A stretch of DNA of 64,000 bases from Bradyrhizobium diazoefficiens (GTDB lineage: Bacteria > Pseudomonadota > Alphaproteobacteria > Rhizobiales > Xanthobacteraceae): contig NZ_CP067101.1 in NCBI RefSeq assembly GCF_016616425.1, forward strand, positions 4,588,001 through 4,652,000, read 5' to 3'. This document shows positions 1 through 15,000 of the stretch, in pieces. The position numbers were made by a program, and so were the translations under genes. Below the pieces are notes generated by a model, which was not told where the DNA came from, did not search any database, and was given only the letters and a program-made list of their open reading frames with translations. Every line of letters begins with the position of its first letter. The stretch's first letter is position 1.

Positions 1-3000
1 CGCCGATCACGATGTCGTTGCGATTTCCGGCAGTGATGGTGTCGTTACCGCCAAAAGCCGTCGCGATCGACCAGATCCGGTCGATATCATTCGTGCGGAC
101 AGGGTTATTGGCCGGTTCGTTCTGGGCGATCTCCTCGGCGAGATAGTCGACGAGACCGTGGTCACCGAACACGATGTTATTGCCATCGTCGGCCGCTGTT
201 CCGCCGCTGCTGGCGAAGGTGTTGATGGTATCGTTGCCGCCGCCGCCGAAAATCATGTCGCGGCCGCTGCCCGTAGTGATGGTGTCGTCGCCGTTGCCGG
301 CGCTGTTGAGCGCCCCGTTGACGTCGCCGACGTCGATCGAGGTCACCAATCCCAACACCTGCATCTGATAATCGTCATCGGCCTTGGTGATCGCAGGGAC
401 GTTGGCGTCGATAACCGGCGTATTGACGCCGCTGTCCACACCGAGCAGGCGGCCATGATCACCGAACACGATGTTCTGGCCACCGCCGGCGTCGATCATG
501 TCGCTGCCCTGGCCGCCGATGATGATGTCGTCGCCGATGTCGTCGGTGATGGTGTCGCCCGTGCCGTAACCGGCCGCGGTGTCGACGCTCTCGATCAGGT
601 CGAGCGTCGACAGATCCGTGTCAGGCATGCCGAAGTAGTCCGGCGCCACGTAGCTCATGTGGCCCTGATCGCCGAAGATGACATCCGAGCCGCCATCGCC
701 TGAAATCGTATCGGCGCCGTTGCCGCCGAAGATCCGGTCGCGGCCATCATTGCCGTGGATCACATCGGCGACGCCGTTGACCGGCTGATCGGTGCGCAGA
801 TCGGCGATGGTGCGGACATTGAGGATCTTCTGCGCCGGCGGCAGCATCTGGGTGACGATGCCGTGGTCGCCGAAGACGATGTCATTGCCGCTGTCGCCGA
901 AGATCGTATCGCTGCCGGCCAATAGGCGGTCGCGGTTGGACTTCGGATTGTCGTTGAGCGGACGCGCCGCATCGGTGGTCGGGACCGACAGCACCCGGCT
1001 GATGATATCGACGTTCACGCCGGAGTCGCCGTAAATCTGGTCGTCGCCCCCCTGCCCGTAGATCGTATCGTTACCCGAACCGCCGGCCAGCACGTCGCCA
1101 AGCTGCGTGCCGTAGATCGTATCGTTGCCGGCGCCGCCATAGATCACGATGCCCAGCGCGTCGGCACCGAGCGAGCCGGTAGCCGGCGTGTCGGCGCTGG
1201 CGTCGATCACATCATTGCCCGCCCGGTCGAAGGGATTGGCGCGCGGCATGCGGAAATAGACGTCGGGCTGGTTCGGGTTCGGACCCAGCACGAGTGTATC
1301 GGCCACGTCGGCATCATAGGGCCGACCGGCATACCAGGACGCGTCCTGCGAGGTGTCGCCATAGATCACCAACGGCGAGGTCGGGCCGCCGCCGCCGAGC
1401 ACAGTGATGCTGTCACCGTCGATGGAGCCGGTATAGGCCCCGGCGACCGCGGCCTGCACATCCATGTTGCCGCCACCGTGGATCGTCGTCAGCCCGCCAT
1501 GCAGTGCATTGGTGTTGAGCGTGCTCTTGATGGTCAGCGAGTCATTGCCCGACCCCATGAGCAGGTTGAACACCTCGATGTTCGAGCTATCGGCCGCGCC
1601 ATTCTGGCCCTGCGTGCCGTAGGTGATGCCGGCCGCGAAATCGGCGTTTTCGCCGAAGGCCGTGTGGTCGAAATGCAGGCCGGTCGACAGGTCGTAGCCG
1701 GTAAGCTGCGTGCCGGTCAGCACGCCCTGCTTGTCCTCCTGGCTGGAGTCGTCGAACACGTTGAGGATGTCGATCGACTGGTTCTCTGGCGGCTGCACCG
1801 CGATCGGAAAGACCCGTGCATTGGTTTCGCCGGGCAGGATCACCGCCTCGATCAGCGGATGCACGGCCGCGCCGACGCCGCCTTCGATCTGAAGCGGACC
1901 CTTGATCTCGGACAGCAGGTGCGGCTGCACCGCGAACTGCTTGGAGCCGGGATGCAGCACGCTCGCGGATGGGTTCGACACCGCCGTGACGGTGACGATC
2001 TGCGGAATCCACCAGTTGCTGGCATCGAAGGTCAGCGTGCCCGATTCCGTGGTCAGCCCGTCGTTGATGGGGGTGATCGTCACGGTGCCTACTGGCGCGC
2101 TCGTCAGCCGCACGGAATAGCTGTCCGTCACGCCGTTGCTCACCAGCGTATTGCCGTCGCTCTGCTGGACGATGACGCCCGGCACGTCGTTGTCGTAGAC
2201 CTTCACCGCCAGCGTTTCCTGAACCTGGCCTTGTCCGTCGGCGAAGTAGGACGCGTCGGAGCTGGCGGAAATGCTGTGCGTGATCAGCGAGAGCTTCGCA
2301 TCTTCGCGCAGCGTGTCATCCACCGCCGAAACCGTGATGGTAATCGGCCGATTCCAATTATCCGGCGTGAAAACAATGTCGGTCTGCGACAGTCTGAGCT
2401 GCGTGGCATCGTAGTTGAGATGCACCGTCACGTTGTCGGCCGGCGCCTTGGTCAATTCGACCGTATACTGGTCGATCATGCCGGTAGTGGCATCGCCCTC
2501 CAGTACGGTCGTCGCAGTGTCGAATGCGTTCTGGCTCACCTGAGTGAGCAAAATTCCGGCGGTGTCGTTGTCGATCACCGTCACCAGCACGTTGCGCACG
2601 GGGATGCCGTCGTAGGCTTGCAACGTCGCCGCCTGAGCCGCGGCGCTGGCTGCACCCGGATCGACGATTGCGGCCTGCACGCTCTGGCTGACGGCCACGA
2701 CACGCTTGCCCTCCGCCTGCTGGTCGTTGGCGGCCGCCACATAGACCGTCTGGTCGACGTTCCAGTTGGTCGAGTCGAACACCAGCACCACGCTACGGTT
2801 GCGCTCGGTCGTGGTCTGGCCATCCTGCTGCAGCGTGCGCAAGAAGCTCGCCGGGTCGGTGGAAACCAGCACCGAGTCGCCGTGTCCGGTGTCGTCCTGC
2901 TCCTCCTGTGGCGAGCGCGCCGCGCTCACAGTGACGTAAACGCGCGTACCGGCTACCGGCGCGACCGCAAGATGCACGGCGTAGCTGTCGGTTGTCCCCC

Positions 3001-6000
3001 AATCCCCCGTATCCGTCTCGCGAACCAGGGTCGATCCGCCCGACTCCGTGATGACGACATTGCCGCTCAGGCCGGCGGCGCTACCACTGTTGAGACCGGC
3101 GACATTGAGGTTGATGCCGGGGACGAGCAGCCCGTCATATCCCGGATCCGCGATTGCGCTCGCCTGGTGGTTGATGACCGCGCTTTGGCCCTCAAGTTCC
3201 TGCGTCGCGATGATGTCGGTCACGTCGCTGGCGATATTGAACGTATCGTTGCCGAGGCCGCCTACGATCCGCGTCGCTACCCCGTAAGGCGTGCTCTGCA
3301 CCGTGAAGTGATCGTCGCCTTCCAGCCCGTCGACCTCGAGCACCTCGATGTTGCTGAAGCTGACGTTGACGCCGGCGCCGTAGACGCCCTGATCGGTGAT
3401 GACGAAGCTGTCGCCGAACTCCGTGCCCAGCACCAGCACCTTGTCGAATCCGGCACCGCCGTCGATCGAGACCGGCGCGTTCATGCTGTATTCGATGAAG
3501 TCGTTGCCAGCGCCGCCTACCAGCGTGCTGGTCGCCGCCGACGAGCTGCCGCCCGTGGTCTTGACGACCGCGACGCCCGTCGCCGGGTCGGTCTTGATCG
3601 TCCCGTCCGGGTTGGTCTCGGCCAGGGCAAAGGCGCGCACGACGAACAGATCATCGCCGTCGTCGCCTTCCAGCCGCAACGCCGCCTGGTTGCTGTAGAC
3701 CTGGAACACGTCGTTGCCGCTGCCGCCTTCGGCGAGGAGCGGCGCGCTGGTGCCGCGGCTGAGATAGCCGCGTGTGGTTGCAATCGTCCCGAAGATATCG
3801 CTCGAGGCCAGATTGGCGTCGAGATTGCGCTGGCTGCCGAAAATCTGACCGATCTGGAAGTTGTCGTCGCCCGCGCCGCCATCGAGCGTGGTGGTGGCGC
3901 TGTTGTCGTCCACGGCAATGTAGTCATTGCCGCCGAGACCCTCGACGATGAGCCGGCCGTTGATCTGGCTGTCGTAATTGACCCGCTCGATCTGCGAGGG
4001 ACCGCTGCCGGCCATCGCCTGATCCAGCGTGCCGTGGAGCAGCGCGACAAAGGCCGGCGAGGTCGAGGCCTCGCTCGGGATCGAGGACATCGCGCGCAGC
4101 AGGAAGATATCGTCGCTCGGCTGACCGGCGCCGTTGAGGCTGCTGTCGAAACCGACGATCTTCAGCTCGTCCGCCCCGTTCTCGCGTGCGCCGGTATCGA
4201 GGACATCGACAACATAGTTCTGCGGGTCGGCTGCCCGGCTGCCGACGGTCAGCACCGTGTAGTAATCCGTGTCGGATTGGCCGTCGAGCACCAGCGTATC
4301 ACCGAAGCCGTTGCGGTCGATGTGCATCGACTGCAAATGATCGACGACGAAGTGATCCTCGCCATCGTGCATGCTGGCGTCCTGCAGCGCGCCGATGGTC
4401 GCGAAGGCGCTGCCGTAAACGCGCGTGTTGGCGTCGAGGCGGGTGTGATCGAAGGTGATGAAGTCGGCGTCGTTGTTGCCGAATATCTTGGTGAAGCCCG
4501 CGGCGTCGCCGTTCGCTTGCGTCACATCGGTCGTTGCGCCAAGCACGCCAATCGTGCCGCGCAGCAGCATATGCGTGCCGAACCCGGCATCGGCGTCGCT
4601 ACCGTCGGGCGTGTCGCCGTCGCGGCGTTCGTCGCCGCGGATGGCGATGGAGCGGCCGGCCACGATCTTGCTGTTGGCGGCAGTCACGACGTTGTCGCCG
4701 GCCCATACGGCGACCGTCAGCGCCGCAGCAATCTGAGCGCCGGAGATCGAGAGCGTCTGGTCCTCGCGAATATGCGCGGCGGCGACAACGGCGTCGAGCA
4801 GTACAAGATCCTCGGCATGGCCCGCGACCGTGGCCTGCGATGGATCCCCGTTGGCAAAGACCGGCGTCAGGCTGGTGTCGGGAACCGTCAGCCGCACGTC
4901 GCCACTGGCGGCCTTGGCGCCAAGGACGTTCAATTCGTAGTTCGACTCGGTGATGAAGATGCTCTGGTCGGCTTCGGCATAGAGGCGGCCGAACACGTGC
5001 TCGCCGTTCAGGGAACCGGAATCGATGTCAAGATCGTCGGCCCGCATGCCGATGCTGCCGCCGTCGGCGCGCAGGTCGATATTCACGGCGACGACATTGG
5101 AGCGGTCGATCATGCGCCCGTCGCGATCCGCGACCTGCTGCGTATTCGCATCGACAATCGAGCCCGCGCGCGAAGCGAGCGTGACGTCGGCGGTGTGCGA
5201 GAGCACCGTGTTGACGCGCAGGTCGCCAACAGTTTCCTCGGCATAGATGCCGCCAAGCGCTTCGGCCGTCAGCACACCCAGCGGTTTCAATTGGCCGGTG
5301 GCCTTGTCGACGATCGGACCGTCCAGCAGGTTGGTCTCGAGGAAGTTGCCGGAGGTGCCGATCGTGCCGCCGATCGCCCGCAGGTTGATGTTCAGGCCAA
5401 CCACATCAGCCGGATCGCCGGCGGCGAGAAGGTCTGACGGGTCGGCATCGACGATGCTGTTCGGCGCGGTCAGCGTGACGTCGTCACCGCGCGACTGGAT
5501 GAGCCCGACTCGCATATCGTTCGGGTCGCTCGTGTCCACGGCGACGATCTCGGTCAGCGCGACGAAGCCGTTGGTGTCAACATCGACCCATTGCCCGCCG
5601 GCTTGGATATTCGTGGTGCCTTGGACGTTGAGCGTGGTCGCTGTCGGATCCGGATTGGCCGCCAGGATCCGCACACGTTTACCCGCCTCCGCCAGATTGA
5701 ACTGGTAGGTGCTGTCGATGGCGGTCGCAGCGCCGGTGGCAAAGGCGCCTTGCGGATAGTAGGCCGTGCCCGTCCTATCCGGGCGGAAGAAATTGATGAA
5801 GGGCTGATCGACATGCGAGGGCACCGTCACCCGCACGCCGGCGGAGGCCTTTTTCCCGGTCGCCTGGTCGCTGGCCTGGAGACGGATGACGGCGTCGCCT
5901 CCGGCCGTCACGGTGTCCACCAGAACCTGGAACACGGTGTTCGGCGCGACGACTCCGCGCAGATGCGCGGCAAGATCGAGATAGAGATCCTGCCCTGCCT

Positions 6001-9000
6001 TCGCGAACAGATGCTCCTGTCCGGTGTCGCTCAGCACAAGCTCGACCTTCACCGGCAGGCTCGTCGTGCCAACGGAGCCGGCGGTCGCCTCGATGCCGTG
6101 GAAGAGCGTGATTTTGGCGCCCACGGTCGCATCGCCGACTGCGCCCAGCGCATTCAGCGTGATGACATTGCCGAGACCATCGGAAATGGCGGCAATCTCG
6201 TAGACATTGACCTGCCCGGCAGTCTCGATCTTGATGAGGTCGCCGACCGCGAAGCCGTCGCCCGCCCAGCTCTGCCCGTCGGTCCGGGTGATGGTGTCCG
6301 GAGCCGCGCCGTTGGAGGCGAGTTGCACCTCGCCGTTGAACTGCCCCTTGGTCTGGCCTTCGAAATCCGCATCGGTGGCCGGCAGCGAAGGATTGCCGAG
6401 TGTATTCGTGCGCACCACGAAGCTGCCGTTCGCGCCGGTGAGGATGTCACCGCCCGTGTTCAGGATCCGGGTTTCGCCGATCGGATTCTCGATGCGCTTG
6501 CCGTCCATCAACACGATGTCGGCATTCGATAGATTGCGGATATCCACCAGTGCCGCCGCAAGCGTGCGGATGAGCGCGAAGTTCGCCGACACATCGCCGC
6601 CATTGCGATCGAGATAGACCCGCGGGCTGCCACTCGCGTCGATCAGATCGATCGTGTTGATATCAAGCTCAAGACCCGACTCATTCGTGATGCGGACAGT
6701 CTGGAAACCATCGAGGAACTGGAACGTGCCCCAGTAATGCGAGCCGGCAGCGTGTCCGCCGGTAATCGAGTTTGCCGCCTGGAATACAACCTCGCCCTGG
6801 CTATCGCTGGGCGTGATGTCACCCACCACGATCTTGCCGAAGAGGTTCAAGTCGGTGCCGGCGCCCGGATTGGCGATGCCGTTGACCGTGATATTGGTGG
6901 CGCGCAGAACATGGCCGTCAGCGTCGATCACCAGTTCGGGCGCAGGGCCTGCGCTAATGTTGACGTCGGCATTCCACACGATATCGCGGGCGTTGCGATT
7001 GAGGTTATCGCCGCCGCTCGTGTTGATGCTGCCGTTGTTGGCATCCGCCAGCAGCGCCAGATGCGAGAAGCCCGCGCGCGTCTCCAGCGGTGTGGCGGGC
7101 GGGACCGGGCTCACACCCAGCGGCGGGTTCGAGGTTTCCCCGTAGACCGGCCGCGGCGCAGCCACGATGAGGACGCCCGAATTGCCGACCAGCTTGTTGG
7201 CCAGCGTGCCGTCATTGTCGCCGTGTTCGCTGCTGCCGCCGAACAGGCCGTAGAAATGCGCGTCGGTCGAGCGCGTGGCGTTCACCAGCGCGTGCGTCGC
7301 GATGATATCCACGCCTTGCGCGCCGGTGATGACGGTGTGCGTGCTGTCGGTGCCCTCGATCAGGACGTTGCTCACCGAGTTGATGTTGTTTTCGGCCGTT
7401 GCGGTGGCTCCGCCAGCGAAGCCGCCGGCGGTCGCTTCAGCGGCTGCGTGCGGCGCGAGATTGGTCACGACGGCATCGAGCGCGACCGTGCGCCCCGTGA
7501 TGGTGGCATTCTGGCCGACCAGGACATTGGTGCGGCTGGTGATCTCGCTGTCCGCATTGGAGTTGGAGACGCCGATGAAACCGCCGCCGACCGCCGAGGC
7601 GTGCACATCGGTCACGATCTCGCTGTGCGAACCGACCGAGACATCGCCGCCGGCGAGAACTGTCGTGCCATCCGCAAAGACCTGCGGCGATGCCGTTTCG
7701 CCGGAAATGCCATTGATGTCTACGCCGCTCGCGGCATGTCCGACATAGGCATTGTTGGCATTGACGTAGTTAATGGTGGCTTGGGCGGCGCCGACATCGA
7801 CGAAGCCGCCGGAGGCGCTGCTCGCATAGCTGGACACCGACCCCGCCGAGATCGACAGGATCGATACATTGCCCTTGGCGTCGATGAGATGCGCATCGAC
7901 ATAGGCCTGCACGGTGGGCCGCATCGTCGCCTCGGCCGTCGGCACCGAAACCTCGATGGCGCCGCCGCTGCCGCCTTTCGACGAGGCCGACGAAACGCCG
8001 TCGCCGGTCGGCGGGCTGATCGTGCGCAGCGAGACGCCGTTGGCGCCAGTCAGCGCGTTCTCGACATTCTGCGGCGTCCCGGTCAGGTCGATGCGCAGCG
8101 TCTGGTTGAGGCGGTCGCCTCCGGTGGCGACGAGATCGATGCCTTCCCTGCCGATGAAATGCGTGCCGGTGGCCTCGCCGAGCGACAGCGACACCGTGTT
8201 GCCATTGCCGTCGCGCAACTGGAAGCGGTCGGCGTTGAGGTTGTGAACGGTGTAGCTCACGCCGCTCTGCAGACCGCCGATGGCCTGCGGAATGAGCGCG
8301 TGATGCACCTGCGCGCCCGGCGTCTGGCCGGCAGGAGCCGTCGTGCTCTTGTCGGGAGAGAGCGGAAGCGGCGTCACATCGGTGTTGTCGCTGGAGCCGT
8401 CGGCGCCTTTGGCATTGGTGGCGTCGTGCGTCGCGGCAAGCTGGATGCGGAAATCGTCGAGCTTGATGACATAATACGACGTGCCGCTGACGAGCCCGCC
8501 GAGCGACGCACCATCGCTGACATACTGAACCTTGTCGCCGGTGTGCAGGTTCGCCGCACCGCCGACACCGTTGCTGTCCTTGCCGAGATAGATGATGTTG
8601 TTATCGGAATCGGTAGCGACCGGATTGCCGTCGCTGTCAGTGCTGACCACGACATCGACCGCCTGGCTGTTGAACAGCACATTGGCCGGCGCGCGGTAAG
8701 TGACCAGATCGCCCTCGTTGAAGCCGTGATTGGCAATGTTGAGGGTGTTGCCGCCAGTGATCAGGCCGGCGGTCGTGACAGTGAAGCCAGTCAGCGGCGC
8801 CAGGGCCGCAGCCAGCGTCGTGGTGAGCTTGATGGTCCGGTCGTCTATCTTGCGGACGTAGAAGATCCCGCTCGTATCGCTGTTCTCGTTGAGGCTGGCA
8901 CTGACATTGGTGAAGCCGCCATTGTCGTAGCGCACCGCATCGCCGGTCTGGAAGTTATGCGGCCCGGTGAACACGATCACATCGCGCGCCGCATCGATGC

Positions 9001-12000
9001 CCGACTCGCCGGTGGCCGCGCCGAACGGGCTGCCTGCGTCGATGGCTGTGCCGTTGAAGGCATCGCCCAACTGCAGGGTGTTGTCATTGACCCGGATGAC
9101 AGTGTAGTCGCGATTCATCGCGATCACGCCGCCTTGGCCCGAGGTCGCGATCGAGGCGTTGCCGAGGTTGTCGTAATTGATGACGTCGCCGGTGAGCAGG
9201 CCGTGCTGCTGGAAGACGATGGTGTCCTTGCTGGTATCGACGGCCGCCTGCTGGTTGAAGTCGTCGCTCAATTGCGTGCCGTTCTGGTCCTTGCGCAACT
9301 CGGCCGTGATGCTGACGCTACCGCCAGCGAGGATCGAGGAAGCCGTGCCAACGAAGGCGCTCACCGTCGGCTCGACATCGATCCGGGCAAAGCCGACGCC
9401 GACGTCGATGCCGCCGCCGCCCGCTGAGGTGGCGTTGGCGTCGGCTTCGGCCGTCTCGGCCAAAGCGTGGACAGTCACGTCGCCGTCGCTGGCAATCGTG
9501 ACATGGTCGGCGATGTAAGCCTCGCTCGTCGGCGTGACGGTGGCGCGGACGTCGATGCCGCGGCCAGCGACAACGCCACCGCTGGCGACGTGCCCGTCGG
9601 CATTGGCGCGGTCCTTGGTATCGGACGTCACCTCAATGCGCCCGGCGTGGGCGATGGTGGTGCCGGCAGCGATCGAGGCCTTGGTGCTGCTGCGATCGGT
9701 GGCGTTGGCCAGCGCAACGGCGACATCGATGCCGCCGCCCGAACCCAGCGTCGAGGTTGCGGTCGCGAACGCATCGGAGGTCTGCGCCGTCACCGACAGC
9801 TTGCCGGTTGTCGACAAGATGCTGCCGCTGCCGCCGACATAGGCTTCAGTGGCACCGGAGATGGAGGCGTTGGAATTCGCGCCACCCCCGCCAGCGACGT
9901 GGACCGAGAATATCTTGACGTCGGAGGTGGCCTTGCTGCTCTCAGTGGCGGCCGTCACACTGAGCGAGTCTGCGACCAGGCTGGTGTTCTGGCTGACATA
10001 ACCGCGCACGGCGGCGTTGTCGGTGGCGCTCGCCACGTAGGCATCGACGGTAACGCCGCCGCCGCCCCCGCCCGCGATGGTGGCCACAACGGTCGAACCT
10101 TCATCTGCATCGATGCTGACCGCACCGGTCAAGTTCAACGTCGTTTGCACCCCGGCGAACGAAGCGTCATGCTGAACACCGATAAAGGATTCGGTAACGC
10201 TTGCGACGGTCGCATCCGCCTTGGCGACGTCCATCGCGAAGCCACCGATGCCGATAACAATGGCATTGCTGGTCGCGCTTTCGGTGGCATGCGCCGTGAT
10301 GTCGAGCGACAATGCCGTCAGCATAACCGCCTGCCCAACATAGGCGCGCGTACTGCCGTCAATTAAAGCTTGCGGCACGAAAGTCGAAATAACCCCGAGG
10401 CCGCCGGCGCCGCCGTTCGCATCGGTGGTGGCCGTCGCCGTGGAGAGCGCCTGCACCGACACGGCCCCCGCCGTCACATGGCTGGCAGCCGGCCTTGTAT
10501 CGTCGAAGCTCGCGCCGATATGCGCGTCGGTCGCGCGATGGATGTGCGACACCGCGCCGACACCGGCCCCGCCGGCAAGGCCAACCGCCAGGCTGACGGC
10601 ATTGGCGTTGGCCGCGGCAGTCGAACTGGCATGGACGTCGAGACCACCGCCGGCGTTGACAGTGCTGTTGCCGCCGATCGAGGCCCGCGTGGCTCCGCCG
10701 ATGTCGACCGTGGGGAGAGCCACAGAAATACCGACCGCGCCGGCTCCGACACCAGCGGTCTTGGCCGTCGCCGTCTGGTCCGATGTCGCGTCAATTGCAA
10801 CCTTGCCCGATGCCGAGAGTGCGGCCGAGTCCGCATAGGCCTCGACGGTGTTGCTCAAGGTTGCGCTGGCCTGCGCGCCCGAGCCGGCAGCGCCGAGACC
10901 GACCGCTGCGGCCAGCGCGATCGACAGCACATCGATGTTCTGCGTGGCGGATGCGAGCACGCTCAAATTGCCTTGCTGCGCACTGGCGGAGGAATCGGTC
11001 ACGAAGGCCGCAACCCGGCCACCGATCTCGTTGTCGGTCAGCGAGACACCCGCGGCAATCGAACCATCGCCGCCGGCGACGGCGAGAGCGACCACGTTGG
11101 CGCTGATGTCCGACGTATCGCTCGCCTGCACGGTCAGCGGGCCATGGGCGGTCACGCTCGAACCGCCGGTGATCGATGCTTCGGTCAGATGCCCGTCGCC
11201 AAACCCTATTTTGTTAGTCGCGCTCGAACCTGCAGCGGCAAGGGCTGCGCCGAAGGTAGACGCCGCGCCCGACAGCGCAACGGCGGCGGATAGCGCCTCG
11301 ATCCGGTTGGAGGACTCCGCCGCGATATCGACGCTGCCACCGGCGGAGGCAACATGGGCATGATCCACATTGGCACGCACCAGATTGCTGATGGTGTTGG
11401 TCGCCGGCGATGCCGACACGCCGACCGTGCCGCCGATAACAGATATCGTGATAGCCACGCTCGCCGCGACATCCTCGGCCTTGATCGCCGTGATATCGCT
11501 GGCATGGACGATGACATCCCCGCCCGCCAGCAAGCCCTGGTCGGGGCCGGCGCTGTCAACCACCAGCGCCTGGGTGCTGTTGCTCACCGTGTTGTTGGCG
11601 ATGCTGGCCACCACCGAGGCCGCAATGCTGAGGCCGCCACCTGAAATGGCAACCGCCGCTCCAACCGAAACCGCTTCGATATGCCCGCTCGAGGCCGCGT
11701 TCACCGTAGCAGCCCCCGCACTGGCAAGGCTCGAATTCTCGACCTTGGCCAGCGTGACATTGTTGATTTCGTTGTCCGACAACGACAGGCCGAAGCTGAA
11801 CGACAATGAGCCGACTGCCGCCGAGACAGTCAACGAGACGCCAACCGCGTTGGCATCAATATCGGCGTCATTGGTAGCTTCGATAGATATCTGGCTGGCT
11901 TCATCGATCCGGCTGTTCTGGACCAAGGCCTCCGTGGTATTGGCAATCGCGTTAACAGAAGCCGCGCCCGCCCCGGCAACGGCAATGCCGGCCCAGAATC

Positions 12001-15000
12001 CGCCGCCGACCGCACCGGCCGCACTGACCGACACCGAGTCGATCGTGGCGTTGGAATGCGCTGCGACCTCGAATTCACCGAGGGTTTGATCGACGGGCAC
12101 ACTAACGGTCACATTATCGATCTGGGCACGCGTGACGTTGCCAATATCGCTGACGGCGACCGAAGCGCCAGCGGCGAGCGCGCCGCCGCCGACACCGATG
12201 CCCACCGCCACGGCAAGCGACACCGCTGCGGCATCCCCCTTGATCTGACTATCGTCATCGGCGGTCACCCGGAAATCGGAACCGGCGCGCAGCGTGAAGC
12301 TGGAATCCGCAGCCTTCGCCTCGAGCGTGTTGTGTACGTTGTTGATCGATATGGCACCGGCGCCCGCAAAGGCTATGCCGACTCCGCCCGCGCCGCCGAC
12401 GCTGGCGGCGCCCGCCACCGTGACGGAATTGATCGCCGCATCCGAGCTGGCGGCAATGGTGACATTGCCGGTGTGATCGAAGGTGCTGTTCTCGGCCGTC
12501 GCAACGGTCGTATTGCTGATGTCGTTGATTGCCACCGAGACGCCGGCGGCTATTGAGCCGGCGCCGACACCGCCGATACTGACCGACAGCGCTACGGCGC
12601 CCGCTATCGTATCGATCTTGGCGCTATCGGTCGCCCGAACCGTGAGATCGCCGCCGGCATCGACCGTGCTGTTTTCGATGCGCGCCGTCGTGCTGTTGGC
12701 AATGGTCGCATTCGATCCTGAACCGGCGCCAGCCAGAGTAGCCCCGACGCCCGCGCCACCGGCCACAGCTCCGGCAAGGCCAAATGAAAAGGCACGCACG
12801 CTTGCCGCAGAGGTCGCCTCGACGCTCACGCCGGCCTTCGACGTCACTGTGGAGCCATCGATCGATGCGGAGACATTATTTCCGATCGTATTGACCGATA
12901 CCCCGGCTCCGAGCGCGACGCCCAAGCCGCCAGCCTCGGCGCCAATCGCCACCGCCACCGCTGCGCCGCCGGAATCGGCGTTGATCTGCGAGGTATCGCT
13001 TGCGTTGACCGCAACCGCGCCGCTATCAAGCGTGACTTCCGAGGCATTGATCTGGGCCTGGGTCGTGGAGGCGATCGCATTGACCGAGATCGCAGCGGCA
13101 CCCGCAATTGCACCGGCAGCGCCCGCGCTGGCGCCGACTGCAGCGGTACCGACCAGGCTCAGCGCGTCGATGGTGGAATGCGATGTGGCCGTAACGCTGA
13201 GGCCATTGGCTTGCTGGACATCGCTACCATCGACACTGGCCAGCAGATCAACGCCAATGTCGTTGACCGCGACCGAAGCTCCGACCCCGACGGCCGCCGA
13301 AACGCCCTCGCCGCTGGCGGCGATCGCCAAAGCAAATCCGCCAGCGTCGGCGGTGATCGCCGATATATCGCTCGATTCAACATCGACGGCGCCCGCGGCA
13401 CTGATCGTGGAGCCGTCGGCACGCGCCGTGATGGTATTGCGAATCGTGTTGACCGACACCGCGCCGGCACCTGCAACGGCGACGCCGATGTCGTTCCCGC
13501 CGCCGACGCTGGCCGCACCCGCGACGGTGACGGCATGGATGGTCGCGGTCGATTTGGCGACGATACTGACACCATCGGCATTCCTCACGGTGCTGCCGTC
13601 AACGATCGCGGTCGTGTCGTCGTGGATGTCATTGACCGCCACGGAAATGCCAACGGACAGCGACACGCCGCCATTGCCGCCAATTCCGACCGCCAGTGCC
13701 ACCGCGCCGGCCACCGTGTCGATGTTGGCGCTATCGGTGGCGTGGACGGTCAAATCCCCGCCCGCGGTCACTGTGCTATCCTGAACGCGCGCAGTTGTGC
13801 TGTTGGCGATGGTTCCGCCCGAGTAGGACCCCGCCCCGGCACCGGCCGCCCCGATGCCATCACCGCCGCCTGCTCCCGCGCCCGCCAGACCGAACGAAAA
13901 GGCGCGGATTCCTGCTGCGGAGGTGGCTTCGACACTCATGCCATCAACCGAAGTGACCGTCGAGCCGTCGATGGTTGCCGAGATGTCGTTGCCGATATTG
14001 TTGACTGACAGTCCGGCCCCGATCGCGATGCCCAAACCGGTCTCGCCGCTTACAGAGATGGCAACGGCTGCGCCACCAGAATCCGCATTGATCTGCGACG
14101 TATCGCTCGCACTGACCGAAACCTGCCCGCTCCCGAGCACGACCTGCGAGTCATTCACCCGGGCCTGGTTGGTGTCGTTGATGGTGTTGATCGACATCGC
14201 GGCCGCGCCGGCGACACTTCCGGCTGTCCCGAAGCCGCTGGCGGCCACCGCCGCGCTGCCGACCAGACTCAGGGCATCGATGGTGCTGTTGGACGAACCG
14301 TCAACGCTGAGGCCGTTAGCGTCCGAAATCTCACTGGTGTCGACACCGGCCAGCAGATTGACGCCAATGTCGTTGATCGCGACCGAAGCTCCTACCGCAA
14401 CGCTGATGGCGCTGCCCAGGGCGCTGCCAGCCAGTGCCAGCGCGAATCCGCCAGCATCGGCCGCGATCGACGAGGAGTCATCGGCTTTGACGCTAACAGC
14501 ACGCGAGGCGCTGACTCTTGAACCATTACGAATTTTGGCTTGGGTATCGCCTCGGACCTTATTGTACGAGAGCGAGCCAGCCAGGCTTCCAGCCAGTGCG
14601 GTGCCCGTACCGGAACCGCTACCGCTGGCTGCAACCCCCAGCGTAAGCGCATGAATGCTTGCCAGCGACTCAGCGTGGACCGTGACATCGCCAACAGCAG
14701 AGACCGTCGACCCGCTGATCTCGGCCAGCACAGCGTCGGTGCCGTTGGCATTGCCGATCTCGTTGACCGCAAACGCTGCACCAAAGGCGATGGCGCCGGA
14801 CGTCTCCTGCGTCGACACGCCCAGCGCAGCGGCGATGCCACCGGCGCCAGCGTCGATCTTGGAACTGTCGGTGGCAATGATCGAGACCGCCCCTTGGCCG
14901 GTCGTGACGGTGCTGTCGCGCAACGCCGCCACGGTCGAGCCATCAATCAGGTTGATAGCGCCGGTGCCGGCGCCTGCCCCAGCAATACCCGAGCCTTGCG

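Noticed and set aside
1478..9427. Very long plus-strand ORFs (1,319, 313 and 896 residues) and many more to 20 kb
   Set aside because: They lie antisense to the giant gene, are full of Arg/Val/Asp/His with no family motif, and merely mirror the absence of certain codons in the repetitive minus frame, whose translation is clearly protein-like.
12000..15000. Possible CRISPR array because of regular repetition
   Set aside because: The periodicity is in coding sequence, units are divergent and multiples of three, and there are no short identical repeats with unique spacers. No cas genes are present.
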